Shown: positions 52,400 to 60,443, numbered from the stretch's first letter. The stretch is 64,000 nucleotides of DNA from VAZQ01 sp963817135 (GCA_963817135.1 CAWFNG010000017.1:62001-126000); one strand, 5' to 3'. A program made the numbers and translations. Notes: a model not told the origin generated them from the letters alone.

Positions 52400-53383
52400 A
52401 TGGAAATGCAGCGCAGGGAGTTTATTGGTCTTCTCGTCGGCATTGCAACATCGCCGTGTACCGCACACGCGCAAACGCGCCGTATGCGCGTCGTCGGTTT
52501 TTTGAGTTCGTGGCATCCATCCGACGCTGCTCCTGTTGTCGAAAGATTGCGGCTGGGACTAAAAGATGTCGATTTGATTGAGGGGCATAACGTCTCGATA
52601 ATCTTTCGCTGGGCAGAAGGTCGAATTGAACGTCTGCCGGCACTTGCCACCGAATTGGTCGATCTCAAGGTCGATGCAATGTTTGTACTGACTAACGCAG
52701 CTGCTCTGGCGGCGAAAGAGGCGACGTCGACAATTCCAATTGTATTTGCTGTTGGCGCCGACCCCGTCGCTTTGGGATTGGTAACGAGTATTCAAAAGCC
52801 GGGCGGTAATCTTACTGGAGTATCGGCTTTCTCGAGCGGACTGGATGCAAAACGTGTGCAGCTGCTGCATCAGTTCGCTCCGCAGGCGAGAGCAATCGGC
52901 CTCCTGATCAATCCAGCAGATCCGGCTTCCGAAGCTCAGTCGCGGGAAGCGACGACGGCAGCGCGAAAATTCGCACTACAACTGGAAACAAGAACCGCCA
53001 GCACAGACGCTGAACTCGAACCAGCTTTCGCGGCGCTTGCAGAAGCGAAGATTTCCGCTCTCTTCGTACCAAATGACGCGTTTTTCAACAGCAGAAGCAC
53101 GAGACTGATAGACTTGGCGGCACTCCATAAACTTCCAACGCTTTATCCTTGGCGCGAGTTCGCCGACCTTGGCGGGCTGATGTCTTTTGGACCTAACCTC
53201 AGGAGCGCGTTTTACCAGGCAACGGTCTATCTGCGCCGAATTCTCCGGGGCGCTAAACCGGGCAATTTGCCGGTGCTGTTGCCGGCAAGATTTAACCTCG
53301 TCATCAACGCCAAGACCGCTGCGGCACAGGGGATCACCATTCCACGGCTACTTCGTATTTCAGCGTCGCAGATTATCCGGTGA
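52400..53383 (+). CDS. ABC_sub_bind substrate-binding protein, tandem copy 4
   Basis: 327 residues from the ATG at 52,400. The signal is MEMQRREFIGLLVGIATSPC then TAHAQT. The mature part has RMRVVGFLSSWHPSDAAPVV, IEGHNVSIIFRWAEGRIERL, PIVFAVGADPVALGLVTSIQ and FADLGGLMSFGPNLRSAFYQ. The tail FNLVINAKTAAAQGITIPRL then LRISASQIIR lacks ADEVIE, so this is the most divergent copy. It may be diverging to a new ligand. Confidence 0.9.
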   Translation: MEMQRREFIGLLVGIATSPCTAHAQTRRMRVVGFLSSWHPSDAAPVVERLRLGLKDVDLIEGHNVSIIFRWAEGRIERLPALATELVDLKVDAMFVLTNAAALAAKEATSTIPIVFAVGADPVALGLVTSIQKPGGNLTGVSAFSSGLDAKRVQLLHQFAPQARAIGLLINPADPASEAQSREATTAARKFALQLETRTASTDAELEPAFAALAEAKISALFVPNDAFFNSRSTRLIDLAALHKLPTLYPWREFADLGGLMSFGPNLRSAFYQATVYLRRILRGAKPGNLPVLLPARFNLVINAKTAAAQGITIPRLLRISASQIIR

Positions 53384-53534
53384 GTGTGGTGTATTCAGAC
53401 GGGACCAGTCCGTGCGAACCCAGGCAATCTGCCAGTTCTACAGCCTACCAAGCTTGAGCTTTACTCAAGTATTTCCTTGTAGGCCCTCGAATACGTCAGA
53501 AACGGTCCGGCGATTTGGGTCAAAGCCGACTACC

Positions 53535-53744
53535 TTAATCGCCCCACCCATAACTCGGGTCTATTATGGGTTCCTTGCCGTGGTACTCATCGGGCGGCAG
53601 ATGATGACCTATACGTGCAGTTCTCGCATCCTCTAGCTGCGCTCGAAGCCACTGAATTTCATGAACTGCGCGCCGCATGATCGCGCGATCTTGTTCTAGA
53701 TCGCCGGTGGGCCCCGCATGAAGTCTCGCAAGAAGATCACCCAT
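53535..53744 (-). CDS. Small helical protein, function unknown
   Basis: 69 residues from the ATG at 53,744, with AAGGAGATTTATC before it, a strong and well spaced Shine-Dalgarno. It reads MGDLLARLHAGPTGDLEQDR, AIMRRAVHEIQWLRAQLEDA and RTARIGHHLPPDEYHGKEPI. The central part is a likely coiled helix. No signal peptide and no known family. The good ribosome binding site is the main support. Confidence 0.6.
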   Translation of the reverse strand: MGDLLARLHAGPTGDLEQDRAIMRRAVHEIQWLRAQLEDARTARIGHHLPPDEYHGKEPIIDPSYGWGD

Positions 53745-54028
53745 GATAAATCTCCTTGAGTTTTCAAGCCTATTTGGGAATCAGGCAGTCCCCTGTTGAG
53801 TGCCTTCGGGCAGGCCAACGTTCGCGATTTGCATGTCCTGAGGCATGGAACCCGAATATCACGGCAGCATGACATTCCAATGTCAGTGAACGTCGAAATG
53901 CCGGTCGTGAAAGTCGACGGTGGACGCGACGGCGCGCGTCTCGTCGGCAATGCTCTTCTGTGTGAAGACCGTCACATTGGCGTGCGAACATGCCGTGCCA
54001 TGTTCCGGCTGGCACGAGGAGATGAGCC
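53745..54028. other. Intergenic, nothing assigned
   Basis: No convincing gene. Open frames here are short and lack ribosome binding sites. Confidence 0.4.
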
Positions 54029-54427
54029 ATGAAAAGGATCTTGGCCTCGGCCCTCATTGGGGTCGTGGGCTTCTGGTCGTTATTGTGGGACGCTTCGCAG
54101 GCGCGCGAGCAGTATCCAGGTCAGTACAAGGACGTGACGAAAGACGTTCAGGAATGGTTCCGCAGCCAACGCAACCCAAAAAGCGGCGCGCACTGTTGCA
54201 CCGAGGCCGATGGCGTATACGCCGAAGAAGACATCCGCAATGACCGATATTGGGTGCGCTTCGATGCATGCAACCTTTCAACGGGGTGCACGAAGACCGG
54301 CTGGATACCCGTGCCGCCTGACGCAGTGATCTACGACGCGAACCGTAACGGTGCTCCCGTTGTTTGGTGGTACATAGAGGGCGGTCAATACAGGGTACGG
54401 TGCTATGCGCCGGGAGCGGGAATTTGA
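54029..54427 (+). CDS. Small exported protein, function unknown
   Basis: 132 residues with a signal peptide (MKRILASALIGVVGFWSLLW then DASQA). The mature part has four cysteines (SGAHCCTEADG, RFDACNLSTGC, YRVRCYAPG) that can form disulfides, and aromatic-rich stretches (DRYWVRFDACNLSTGCTKTG, VVWWYIEGGQYRV). GAGGAGATGAGCC lies before the ATG. This looks like a real periplasmic protein, possibly of a small beta-rich fold. I recall similar hypothetical proteins in Bradyrhizobium-group genomes but no function. Confidence 0.7.
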   Translation: MKRILASALIGVVGFWSLLWDASQAREQYPGQYKDVTKDVQEWFRSQRNPKSGAHCCTEADGVYAEEDIRNDRYWVRFDACNLSTGCTKTGWIPVPPDAVIYDANRNGAPVVWWYIEGGQYRVRCYAPGAGI

Positions 54428-54450
54428 GGGAATTAGCGCAACACGCGGAC

Positions 54451-54492
54451 CGATATTCTGCAATCCGGTTCTGGTTGGCAGACCGAATGCAA
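54451..54492 (+). repeat. Orphan ABC_sub_bind leader element
   Basis: CGATATTCTGCAATCCGGTT, then CTGGTTGGCAGACCGAATGC, matches the leader and start region of the gene at 49,075 (CGATATCTTACAATTCAGCC, then CTGGCTGGCAGGGGACCGAATGC), but no ABC_sub_bind coding sequence follows. The remaining bases to 54,800 hold no gene that I can see. Confidence 0.5.
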
Positions 54493-54800
54493 AAAATAAT
54501 TCTCCAACACGGGATCGAACCATTATGTGCGCAGCATGATTTGACTCTCATGATGCGCAATTCCTCCGAAATATTCTATGCGCGCGACGGGCGCTTGAGT
54601 TTTCACACGGCCAAGACCCGGAGCGGCCCTTAAGGCCGACCAATTTTGCCGCCGGACAATCCTCGCGAACCGAGTATCCTGCGGATACGCCTGGTCGTGG
54701 CTCGGTCGCAATTGTGCAGTCACCTCGACTTTCGCAGCCATGTATCGGATGATGCAGGTTAAAACTAGAATGCCAGTTCCCGTCAACCTCCGATTTCTGC

Positions 54801-55787
54801 ATGGATCTCAGTCTTCTCATCTCTACCTATAACCGAGCTGGCCTGCTTGCGCAGACCCTGGAGCACATCGGGGCACAGGCGGTTCGCGCTAGCACCCGAT
54901 GGGAAGTCATAGTGGTGGACAACAACTGCACGGACTCCACTGCGGAGGTCGTGCGTTCCTTTGCCGGAGACTTGCGGTTCCCCGCCCTCAGATATTTACG
55001 GGAGCCGCGACAGGGAGTGGCATTCGGTCGTCGGCTTGGATTTCTCGAAAGCCGCGGTGAGCTGGTGGCCTTCGTGGATGATGATTGTCTTCTCGCTTCA
55101 GACTGGATTGAGCAATGTTTACAGTTCGCGCGAGCGCAACCGCGCGCTGGTGCGTTTGGCGGGAAGAACGAGCTGCTGTTTGAGGCGCCGAACCGGATCG
55201 CGGAGCTCTACGGCGTGAGCCTTGCTCGGCAGGACTGGGGGGGTAGCCCCCATCGTTTGCCCTCAACCGGTCGCAAGTACCCGATAGGCGCAGGGCTGGT
55301 TCTTCGCCGCGAGGCCATTTTGGCCTCAAAGTGGATCGAAATTGGAGTTTTGACTGGGCGGTGCGCCGATCAATTGAGCGCGGGGGATGACGCCGAGCTT
55401 GTCATGCGCATTCGGCACGCTGGCTGGGAAATTTGGTACGCCCCTCAACTCAAGCTCTTGCACGTCATCCCCGGGACACGAAGTTCTCTTCCTTACCTAA
55501 GGCAATTGCACCGCGGCTTTGGGCAAGCCGAGGCCTTTCTGCGGGCATTATCCCGCACACCATCGCTGACACTGCCTGACCGGCTCACTGGTATCGGCTG
55601 GGCTGTGACTGAGATCGGCCGTGTCCTTGCGCGTTGGCCGCGTGGATATGTGCAATACGCAGAGGAGCGGTCGACTTGGCTCATTCGATGGAGCCACGCC
55701 ATTGGCTGCGTGGAAGGAGCCGCTCGATATTTGCTCATCGGCCCAGTACCATTTGCGGCGCAAGATCGGGGGTCGGAGGCTCGTTAG
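54801..55787 (+). CDS. Family 2 glycosyltransferase, cluster gene 1
   Basis: 328 residues. The GT-A fold start is MDLSLLISTYNRAGLLAQTL, then WEVIVVDNNCTDSTAEVVRS. The metal/nucleotide-binding DxD is in GELVAFVDDDCLLASDWIEQ. Further on come RKYPIGAGLVLRREAI and QLSAGDDAELVMRIRHAGWE, the acceptor-side acidic motif. No signal peptide or obvious membrane helix. It transfers a sugar from a nucleotide donor to an unknown acceptor. The next GT2 gene begins 6 bases after its stop, so they form an operon. Confidence 0.9.
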   Translation: MDLSLLISTYNRAGLLAQTLEHIGAQAVRASTRWEVIVVDNNCTDSTAEVVRSFAGDLRFPALRYLREPRQGVAFGRRLGFLESRGELVAFVDDDCLLASDWIEQCLQFARAQPRAGAFGGKNELLFEAPNRIAELYGVSLARQDWGGSPHRLPSTGRKYPIGAGLVLRREAILASKWIEIGVLTGRCADQLSAGDDAELVMRIRHAGWEIWYAPQLKLLHVIPGTRSSLPYLRQLHRGFGQAEAFLRALSRTPSLTLPDRLTGIGWAVTEIGRVLARWPRGYVQYAEERSTWLIRWSHAIGCVEGAARYLLIGPVPFAAQDRGSEAR

Positions 55788-55793
55788 AGTCTG

Positions 55794-56699
55794 ATGGATA
55801 CAGAAATCTGCATATGCATCGCCACACACCGCAGACCGCGGCAGCTTGAGCGATTGCTGACGTCGCTTGTCGAGCAGGAGGAGGCGCCACCATTTGCGGT
55901 CGTAATCGTGGACAATGATGCTGAGGGTTCGGCCGAGTCGGTTGCAGATAAATTTCGCGAGCGGCTATCGTTGACCTATTTGGTCGAACCGATCCGCGGC
56001 CTGGCACGGGTGCGTAACCGTGCAGTTGCAGCGTCGGACCTAAAATATCTTGCCTTCATCGACGATGATCACTGCGCTAGTCCCCGCTGGCTCACGTCGC
56101 ATTACCAGATTGCAATTCAGACGAATGCTGCTGCCGTCGTTGGTAGGACCAATGTTCTCTTTGACAGAGAGGTGCCTGACTTCATCAGGGCCTGCGGCCA
56201 TTTTAACAAAAAACCCTACGTCGATGGCGAGATTGTGCCGTGGTATCATGCCACGGTCGCTAATTGTATTATCCGACGTGATGCGTTGCCGCATGCGTCC
56301 GCTCCGTTTTCCACTAGCTTCGATCTGACCGGCGGTGAAGACGTTGATTTATTCCATCGCATGATTGACAACGGAGCGCATGTCGTGGCTGCGGCGCAGG
56401 CGCGCACCGTCAGTTACCGACCCGCCAGTAGAGCAAATCTATTTTGGGTCGTGCGGCGCGCTTTCCGCAATGGTGGCACGGTCGTTGAGGTCCTCTGGGG
56501 GCCTTGCGATTGGCGGCTAAGGATGCGCAGCAGTTGGAATGCTGGAATCAACGGAGCAAAATACGTCATCATGGCTGGTCAGCTGTGGCGGCGCGACAAA
56601 ACGGTGGCTGTGCAGCACTTACTGCGGGCTTGTCACGAATTTGGGATGGTGTTGCGTCTATTCGGCATTAGAATAGAGGAATACCGCCACCACCATTGA
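55794..56699 (+). CDS. Family 2 glycosyltransferase, cluster gene 2
   Basis: 301 residues. Marks are MDTEICICIATHRRPRQLER, FAVVIVDNDAEGSAESVADK, LKYLAFIDDDHCASPRWLTS and FDLTGGEDVDLFHRMIDNGA. It lacks membrane helices and should be cytoplasmic or membrane-associated. It shares the GT-A layout of gene 1 but is not a close copy. Together the two could build a disaccharide or decorate one product. It is convergent with the isonitrile-synthase-like gene, whose end lies 85 bases away. Confidence 0.9.
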   Translation: MDTEICICIATHRRPRQLERLLTSLVEQEEAPPFAVVIVDNDAEGSAESVADKFRERLSLTYLVEPIRGLARVRNRAVAASDLKYLAFIDDDHCASPRWLTSHYQIAIQTNAAAVVGRTNVLFDREVPDFIRACGHFNKKPYVDGEIVPWYHATVANCIIRRDALPHASAPFSTSFDLTGGEDVDLFHRMIDNGAHVVAAAQARTVSYRPASRANLFWVVRRAFRNGGTVVEVLWGPCDWRLRMRSSWNAGINGAKYVIMAGQLWRRDKTVAVQHLLRACHEFGMVLRLFGIRIEEYRHHH

Positions 56700-56756
56700 T
56701 CGAACAATTTTAGAGCTTCCTGAAAGTTCCTAAAAGAGCTTGCGGCCAGTTACGAT

Positions 56757-56777
56757 AGGAACTTCAAATTCACCGCA
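56757..56777. repeat. Dispersed short repeat, copy B
   Basis: Same 21 bases as at 13,611-13,631 (AGGAACTTCAAATTCACCGC then A), here just beyond the stop of the DIT1/PvcA-like gene. Confidence 0.6.
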
Positions 56778-56783
56778 ACTAGA

Positions 56784-57779
56784 TTAACGTGCCGAGGGCT
56801 TTAGCTTCTTGTGAGCAAATGGCGTTTCTTCGCAAGCGATGAACTCTGCCCGGTAGTTCGGTCGATCAAAGATATCCACCGCGTGAACGACCTGCGCGCG
56901 CCCGCGATCGTCAAAACATCCAACCCCGTGCCAAGGCAGAAGGCTGCGGCCGCGTCGAACTAGCCACAGGGAGAGGCGGCCCGGACGGTCCTGTGTTGTG
57001 GCGTGGATAGCATCAGGAAAGCAATGCGGGCGGGGATCGAATTGATGAATGATGGCGTCTTGGATGCGGTAGTGTACCATCGCAGAAAGTACCCGGTGCT
57101 CCACGCTCTCATAGCCTGGTGGCAGTGAACCGAGGGCGCCATGCTTCATAAGAGTTACAGCGGTGGAAGCAGGAAACTTGCGCAAATTGATCATCCCGAG
57201 TGTTTTCTGGAAACTGCGCCGCCATTCGATTGTTCCGCGGCGCTCCCGCCACCATCGCTCCGCCGCTGACCGAAGCCGTTCGATCGAGCTGCAAGGATCA
57301 AGCGCGCAATGTCGCTGGAGCGCGGCGAAATCGTGACATCGAATGAAATTGGAAGCCCGCGCTTTCGTAACAAGCTCGGCAAAATAGAATTCGTATTGAC
57401 GGACCTCTTGAAGATCAATTCCAAACACGTCGGCAATGAGCGAGCCGTCGTGTAGAATGTGGAATTCCAATCCGGGCGGATAGACGCTTTGGATAGAATC
57501 TCTAAGTGTCGCTAAATGCCCGATTGCTGCAAGTTCGGCAAAATCGGGTAACCTGCGTTCGCCGACCTTCGCTGGGTTCGGAACCTTGAAAGGGAACGCA
57601 AGTAAAGTAAGCTGTACCGGCGAACCGCGTTTCGTGCATCGCTCCAAAGTCGACAACATCTCGGGACGACATTTGGCCAGGTTCATCCGCGCCAGGCTGT
57701 TTTTGCGATACGCGCCCGAGATGATAATCGAGAAGACACGTTCGGCGCTGTCGAAACCTAGAATGGAAGGCGCGTGCAT
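56784..57779 (-). CDS. DIT1/PvcA-family isonitrile-synthase-like protein
   Basis: About 331 residues from the ATG at 57,779. The frame is open further up to 57,926, but that part runs through a stem-loop repeat. Family marks are LTLLAFPFKVPNPAKVGERR then LPDFAELAAIGHLATL, PGLEFHILHDGSLIADVFGI, and RPGRLSLWLVRRGRSLLPWH then GVGC. These match the FPxKSPN...LPDxGE, DGxxFSD and PWHGV segments of PvcA/IsnA/DIT1 enzymes, which make an isonitrile from tyrosine or tryptophan with ribulose 5-phosphate as carbon source. It is divergent: CSDGRVFSD reads LHDGSLIAD. No PvcB-type Fe/2-oxoglutarate oxygenase is near. Function is inferred from family only. Confidence 0.75.
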   Translation of the reverse strand: MHAPSILGFDSAERVFSIIISGAYRKNSLARMNLAKCRPEMLSTLERCTKRGSPVQLTLLAFPFKVPNPAKVGERRLPDFAELAAIGHLATLRDSIQSVYPPGLEFHILHDGSLIADVFGIDLQEVRQYEFYFAELVTKARASNFIRCHDFAALQRHCALDPCSSIERLRSAAERWWRERRGTIEWRRSFQKTLGMINLRKFPASTAVTLMKHGALGSLPPGYESVEHRVLSAMVHYRIQDAIIHQFDPRPHCFPDAIHATTQDRPGRLSLWLVRRGRSLLPWHGVGCFDDRGRAQVVHAVDIFDRPNYRAEFIACEETPFAHKKLKPSAR

Positions 57780-57850
57780 ACCCGAAACTATCAGTTTAGG
57801 TGTGCAGCCCGCCATAGGCGATGTAGCGGTGGATGCAGTCCGCTTGTGGC

Positions 57851-57886
57851 CGCGCGCAGCGCGCTCCCGCGTAAGCGGGTTCGTTC
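57851..57886. repeat. 36-bp stem-loop repeat, copy B
   Basis: Exact copy of 12,521-12,556, here in the divergent region between the isonitrile-synthase-like gene and the radical SAM gene. The CCCGC-GTAA-GCGGG stem lies on the leader side of both. Confidence 0.7.
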
Positions 57887-57990
57887 TTTGACCCGACTGA
57901 GACATTGGGAAGCAACAGCTCGCCAATATGTGTTATATTAGGTTGCCTCCCTCGACGAGCTAATTAGCCTATACGCTACAGGTGGGATGG

Positions 57991-58836
57991 ATGGAAAAGC
58001 ATACACGGCTCAGCGTTGAATTCAACTTGACCGAGCATTGCAACTTAAGCTGCTACGAGTGCGACCATGCTTCACCGCTGCTGCCGAAGAAGTTCGCATC
58101 TGTTGAGGAGTTTACCCGAGATTTCGAAGCATTAGCCCAGGTCTTCCATTCAAAACAATTGCGGATAGTGGGCGGGGAACCGCTACTGCATCCTCGATTA
58201 CTCGAATTTCTCGCTGAGGCCCGGCGCGTTTGTATCGCAGACACCATCGTGCTTATAACGAACGGGGTGCTGCTGCATGAAGCGCCTCCCAAACTCTGGG
58301 AGCTCATCGATCAACTCTGGATCAGCGCCTATCCCGGAGTAAAACGCAAGCTCAATGATGACGACTGCGCCCAACTCTGCAAGGCACACAATGTGCATTT
58401 GCAAGTCAACCACGTTCAGACGTTCAATAGGAACCTTATAAACAACCAAATCGACGATCCAGAATTGGTCTATAAAATATTTCGCGAATGCAAGGCGGCC
58501 GGCGAGTGGTCTTGCCATACCGTCCACGAGGGACGTTTCTTCAGGTGCTCGATTGCGCCGTTCATGGGGCCGCGGCTGGCTTTGAAAGGGGTCGTGTTCG
58601 ATAATCGCACTACCGATGGTGTATTGCTGCATGACAACCCAAATTTGTACGAGGACATCGACCGATGCCTCAACGGGCATACGCCGCTGGCCGCTTGCTC
58701 TTACTGCCTTGGTTCCTCAGGACCGCTTGTGGCCCACCACCAGCTCAACCGCATCGGGCGTCAGCAATGGTTGGAAGAGGATAACCGCCGCGACATCGAG
58801 CAGCTCCGGGCGACGCTGTTGCAGCACAATCGGTGA
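57991..58836 (+). CDS. Radical SAM enzyme with extra cysteines
   Basis: 281 residues from the ATG at 57,991 (GTG at 57,982 is possible). The radical SAM cluster motif is FNLTEHCNLSCYECDHASPL (CxxxCxxC), and the SAM-binding GGE is in LRIVGGEPLLHPRLLEFLAE. The C-terminal part has WSCHTVHEGRFFRCSIAPFM and AACSYCLGSSGP, extra cysteines suited to a second 4Fe-4S cluster as in twitch/SPASM domains. Such proteins are often encoded near glycosyltransferases. It is divergent from the DIT1/PvcA-like gene and its stop overlaps the next start. Reaction unknown. Confidence 0.87.
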   Translation: MEKHTRLSVEFNLTEHCNLSCYECDHASPLLPKKFASVEEFTRDFEALAQVFHSKQLRIVGGEPLLHPRLLEFLAEARRVCIADTIVLITNGVLLHEAPPKLWELIDQLWISAYPGVKRKLNDDDCAQLCKAHNVHLQVNHVQTFNRNLINNQIDDPELVYKIFRECKAAGEWSCHTVHEGRFFRCSIAPFMGPRLALKGVVFDNRTTDGVLLHDNPNLYEDIDRCLNGHTPLAACSYCLGSSGPLVAHHQLNRIGRQQWLEEDNRRDIEQLRATLLQHNR

Positions 58837-59237
58837 AAAGCAGATCATACTTAGAGGCCTTCGCGCCCTTGTGGAGGGGCCATTCAGTGAACCTCCCTCA
58901 TTCGCCGCCATCGGAATCGGGCAAACAGTCGGCCAGCGCAGAGACGCCACCCTCGCAGGCTCGCAAATTCTCGAAAAAGCGACTTGCTCTCGCCTTCGCC
59001 ATCGCAGGCATCTCCGATGTCATTGGCGCTTTCGCGACCCTGGCGCCGCCGATCGTGTGGGTGGTGGATCTTGGCACTGCTCTGCTGCTGTTCATGGTGC
59101 TCGGCCGGCAGTGGCTGCTGCTGCCGGGACTGGCTCTGGAGGCAATTCCGGGCTTGGGGGTGCTTCCATTCTGGCTGCTCGTGGTTGGGGCCATTGCTGT
59201 TCTGGGCACTCCTCGGCCGAAGTTTGAACAGCACTGA
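58833..59237 (+). CDS. Small membrane protein after the radical SAM gene
   Basis: 134 residues from a GTG that overlaps the radical SAM stop (GTGA); a GTG at 58,887 is an alternative. The first 50 residues are polar, then come three hydrophobic segments: LALAFAIAGISDVIGAFATL, VVDLGTALLLFMVLGRQWLL and VLPFWLLVVGAIAVLGTPRP. No family is recognised. The overlap suggests co-expression with the radical SAM enzyme, perhaps by position only. Confidence 0.6.
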   Translation: MKSRSYLEAFAPLWRGHSVNLPHSPPSESGKQSASAETPPSQARKFSKKRLALAFAIAGISDVIGAFATLAPPIVWVVDLGTALLLFMVLGRQWLLLPGLALEAIPGLGVLPFWLLVVGAIAVLGTPRPKFEQH

Positions 59238-59251
59238 GTAAGGACAACTTG

Positions 59252-60172
59252 ATGTTGCCGGCGCCGAGCAAGAACCGGCTGCGAGTGCACCGCGTGGTCG
59301 ACGTGCCACTTCGCGAGGTCTCTGGTATTTGCTTGCGCCGCGGCCGAAACGGTCGGATGTCTCTGATCGCGGTGGGCGACCGGGTGGCGAAGATCGCCTG
59401 GTTTTCCCAGCCGCGCAGCGATGGGGGCCGAATCGACTGGCATACGAGCAGCATCGCGAATCTCACAGGTTCGATGCTTCCCAAGCATGACCCCCAGATC
59501 GAGGCTGTCTGCGCTGACGGCCTCGGGCGCGTTTTGCTGCTCCAGGAAACACCGCCGCGTGTCGAACTCATCGACCCCGAGGCGTTAAAGGTGGTTGCGT
59601 CTATTGATCTTGCGGTGGAAGGGCGTGGCGAAATTGCGCGGGCGTGGTCCGACCCGAAGGGGTCGCGCGGCGAAGGAACGGTGCTACTGCCCGGCGGGCA
59701 TTTGCTGGTCGCCAAGGAGAAGAAGCCGGCGGCTTTCATTGAGTTTGGCCCGCCACATTCGCGGTCGCGGGGCTTAGTCCGCGGCGGCGCACTGGCGGAC
59801 GGCGCACGGTGGCCGATTAAAAAAGGGCACCACCGTTTCGTTGCTCTCGCAATCTGGCGTCCCGACAAGACACTGGCCAAAACCTGCGCCGACTTCAGTG
59901 ACCTCGAAATAGGTCCGGATGGTTGCCTCTATCTGCTCAGTGACAAGTCCGCCACGATTGCGCGGCTCGATGATCTCCCGGCAGGTGGCGGCACCGCTGC
60001 GCTCCTTGATGCGTGGCGGCTCGGCGATCTGGATGGCAAGCCGGAAGGTCTCGCATTCACCGCACAGGGTCGTGCGATCGTCGGGCTCGACACGCGCAAG
60101 CCGCGCCGAAATCTCGTCCTGCTGGAGCCGGCGGTTGCGCAGTTGCGCGGCCGTGGCCAGAGCCTGAGTTGA
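59252..60172 (+). CDS. Beta-propeller-like protein (SdiA-regulated/esterase-like)
   Basis: 306 residues from the ATG at 59,252, with AAGGAC before it. Blade-like strands recur: LREVSGICLRRGRNGRMSLI, DPQIEAVCADGLGRVLLLQE, SDLEIGPDGCLYLLSDKSAT and GKPEGLAFTAQGRAIVGLDT. The EA/EGLAF and DLEIGPDG patterns are those of SdiA-regulated or phytase-like propellers. No signal peptide is seen, which is unusual for that family. Ligand or substrate is unknown. Confidence 0.6.
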   Translation: MLPAPSKNRLRVHRVVDVPLREVSGICLRRGRNGRMSLIAVGDRVAKIAWFSQPRSDGGRIDWHTSSIANLTGSMLPKHDPQIEAVCADGLGRVLLLQETPPRVELIDPEALKVVASIDLAVEGRGEIARAWSDPKGSRGEGTVLLPGGHLLVAKEKKPAAFIEFGPPHSRSRGLVRGGALADGARWPIKKGHHRFVALAIWRPDKTLAKTCADFSDLEIGPDGCLYLLSDKSATIARLDDLPAGGGTAALLDAWRLGDLDGKPEGLAFTAQGRAIVGLDTRKPRRNLVLLEPAVAQLRGRGQSLS

Positions 60173-60443
60173 TTCCTTCGGGACGGTTAAGTCGGAGCAA
60201 CGAGGATGGATTCGGCATTACTACAAAATTTGATGGCCGGAACTGGAATCAACCAGCCAGTTAAGCGATGCCAGAACCGTCGAGCAGCCGGAGCATGATG
60301 GGGTAAATGCTTTGCCGCCGCCCACGATGCCAATCAGAATAGCTCTGTTTGTGGCCGCTGTTGGCACGATGTCGATCTCATGACCAAGACGCCGCCTGGC
60401 AGGACACCCCGCCACTTCCCTGGTTCCCCCACCTTTGTTGCCC
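60173..60443. other. Intergenic, nothing assigned
   Basis: I see no gene or clear structure in this stretch between convergent genes. Confidence 0.4.

Noticed and set aside
57780..57926. Longer N-terminus of the isonitrile-synthase-like protein
   Set aside because: The extension translates through the 36-bp stem-loop repeat that occurs elsewhere in non-coding sequence, so it is unlikely to be coding.
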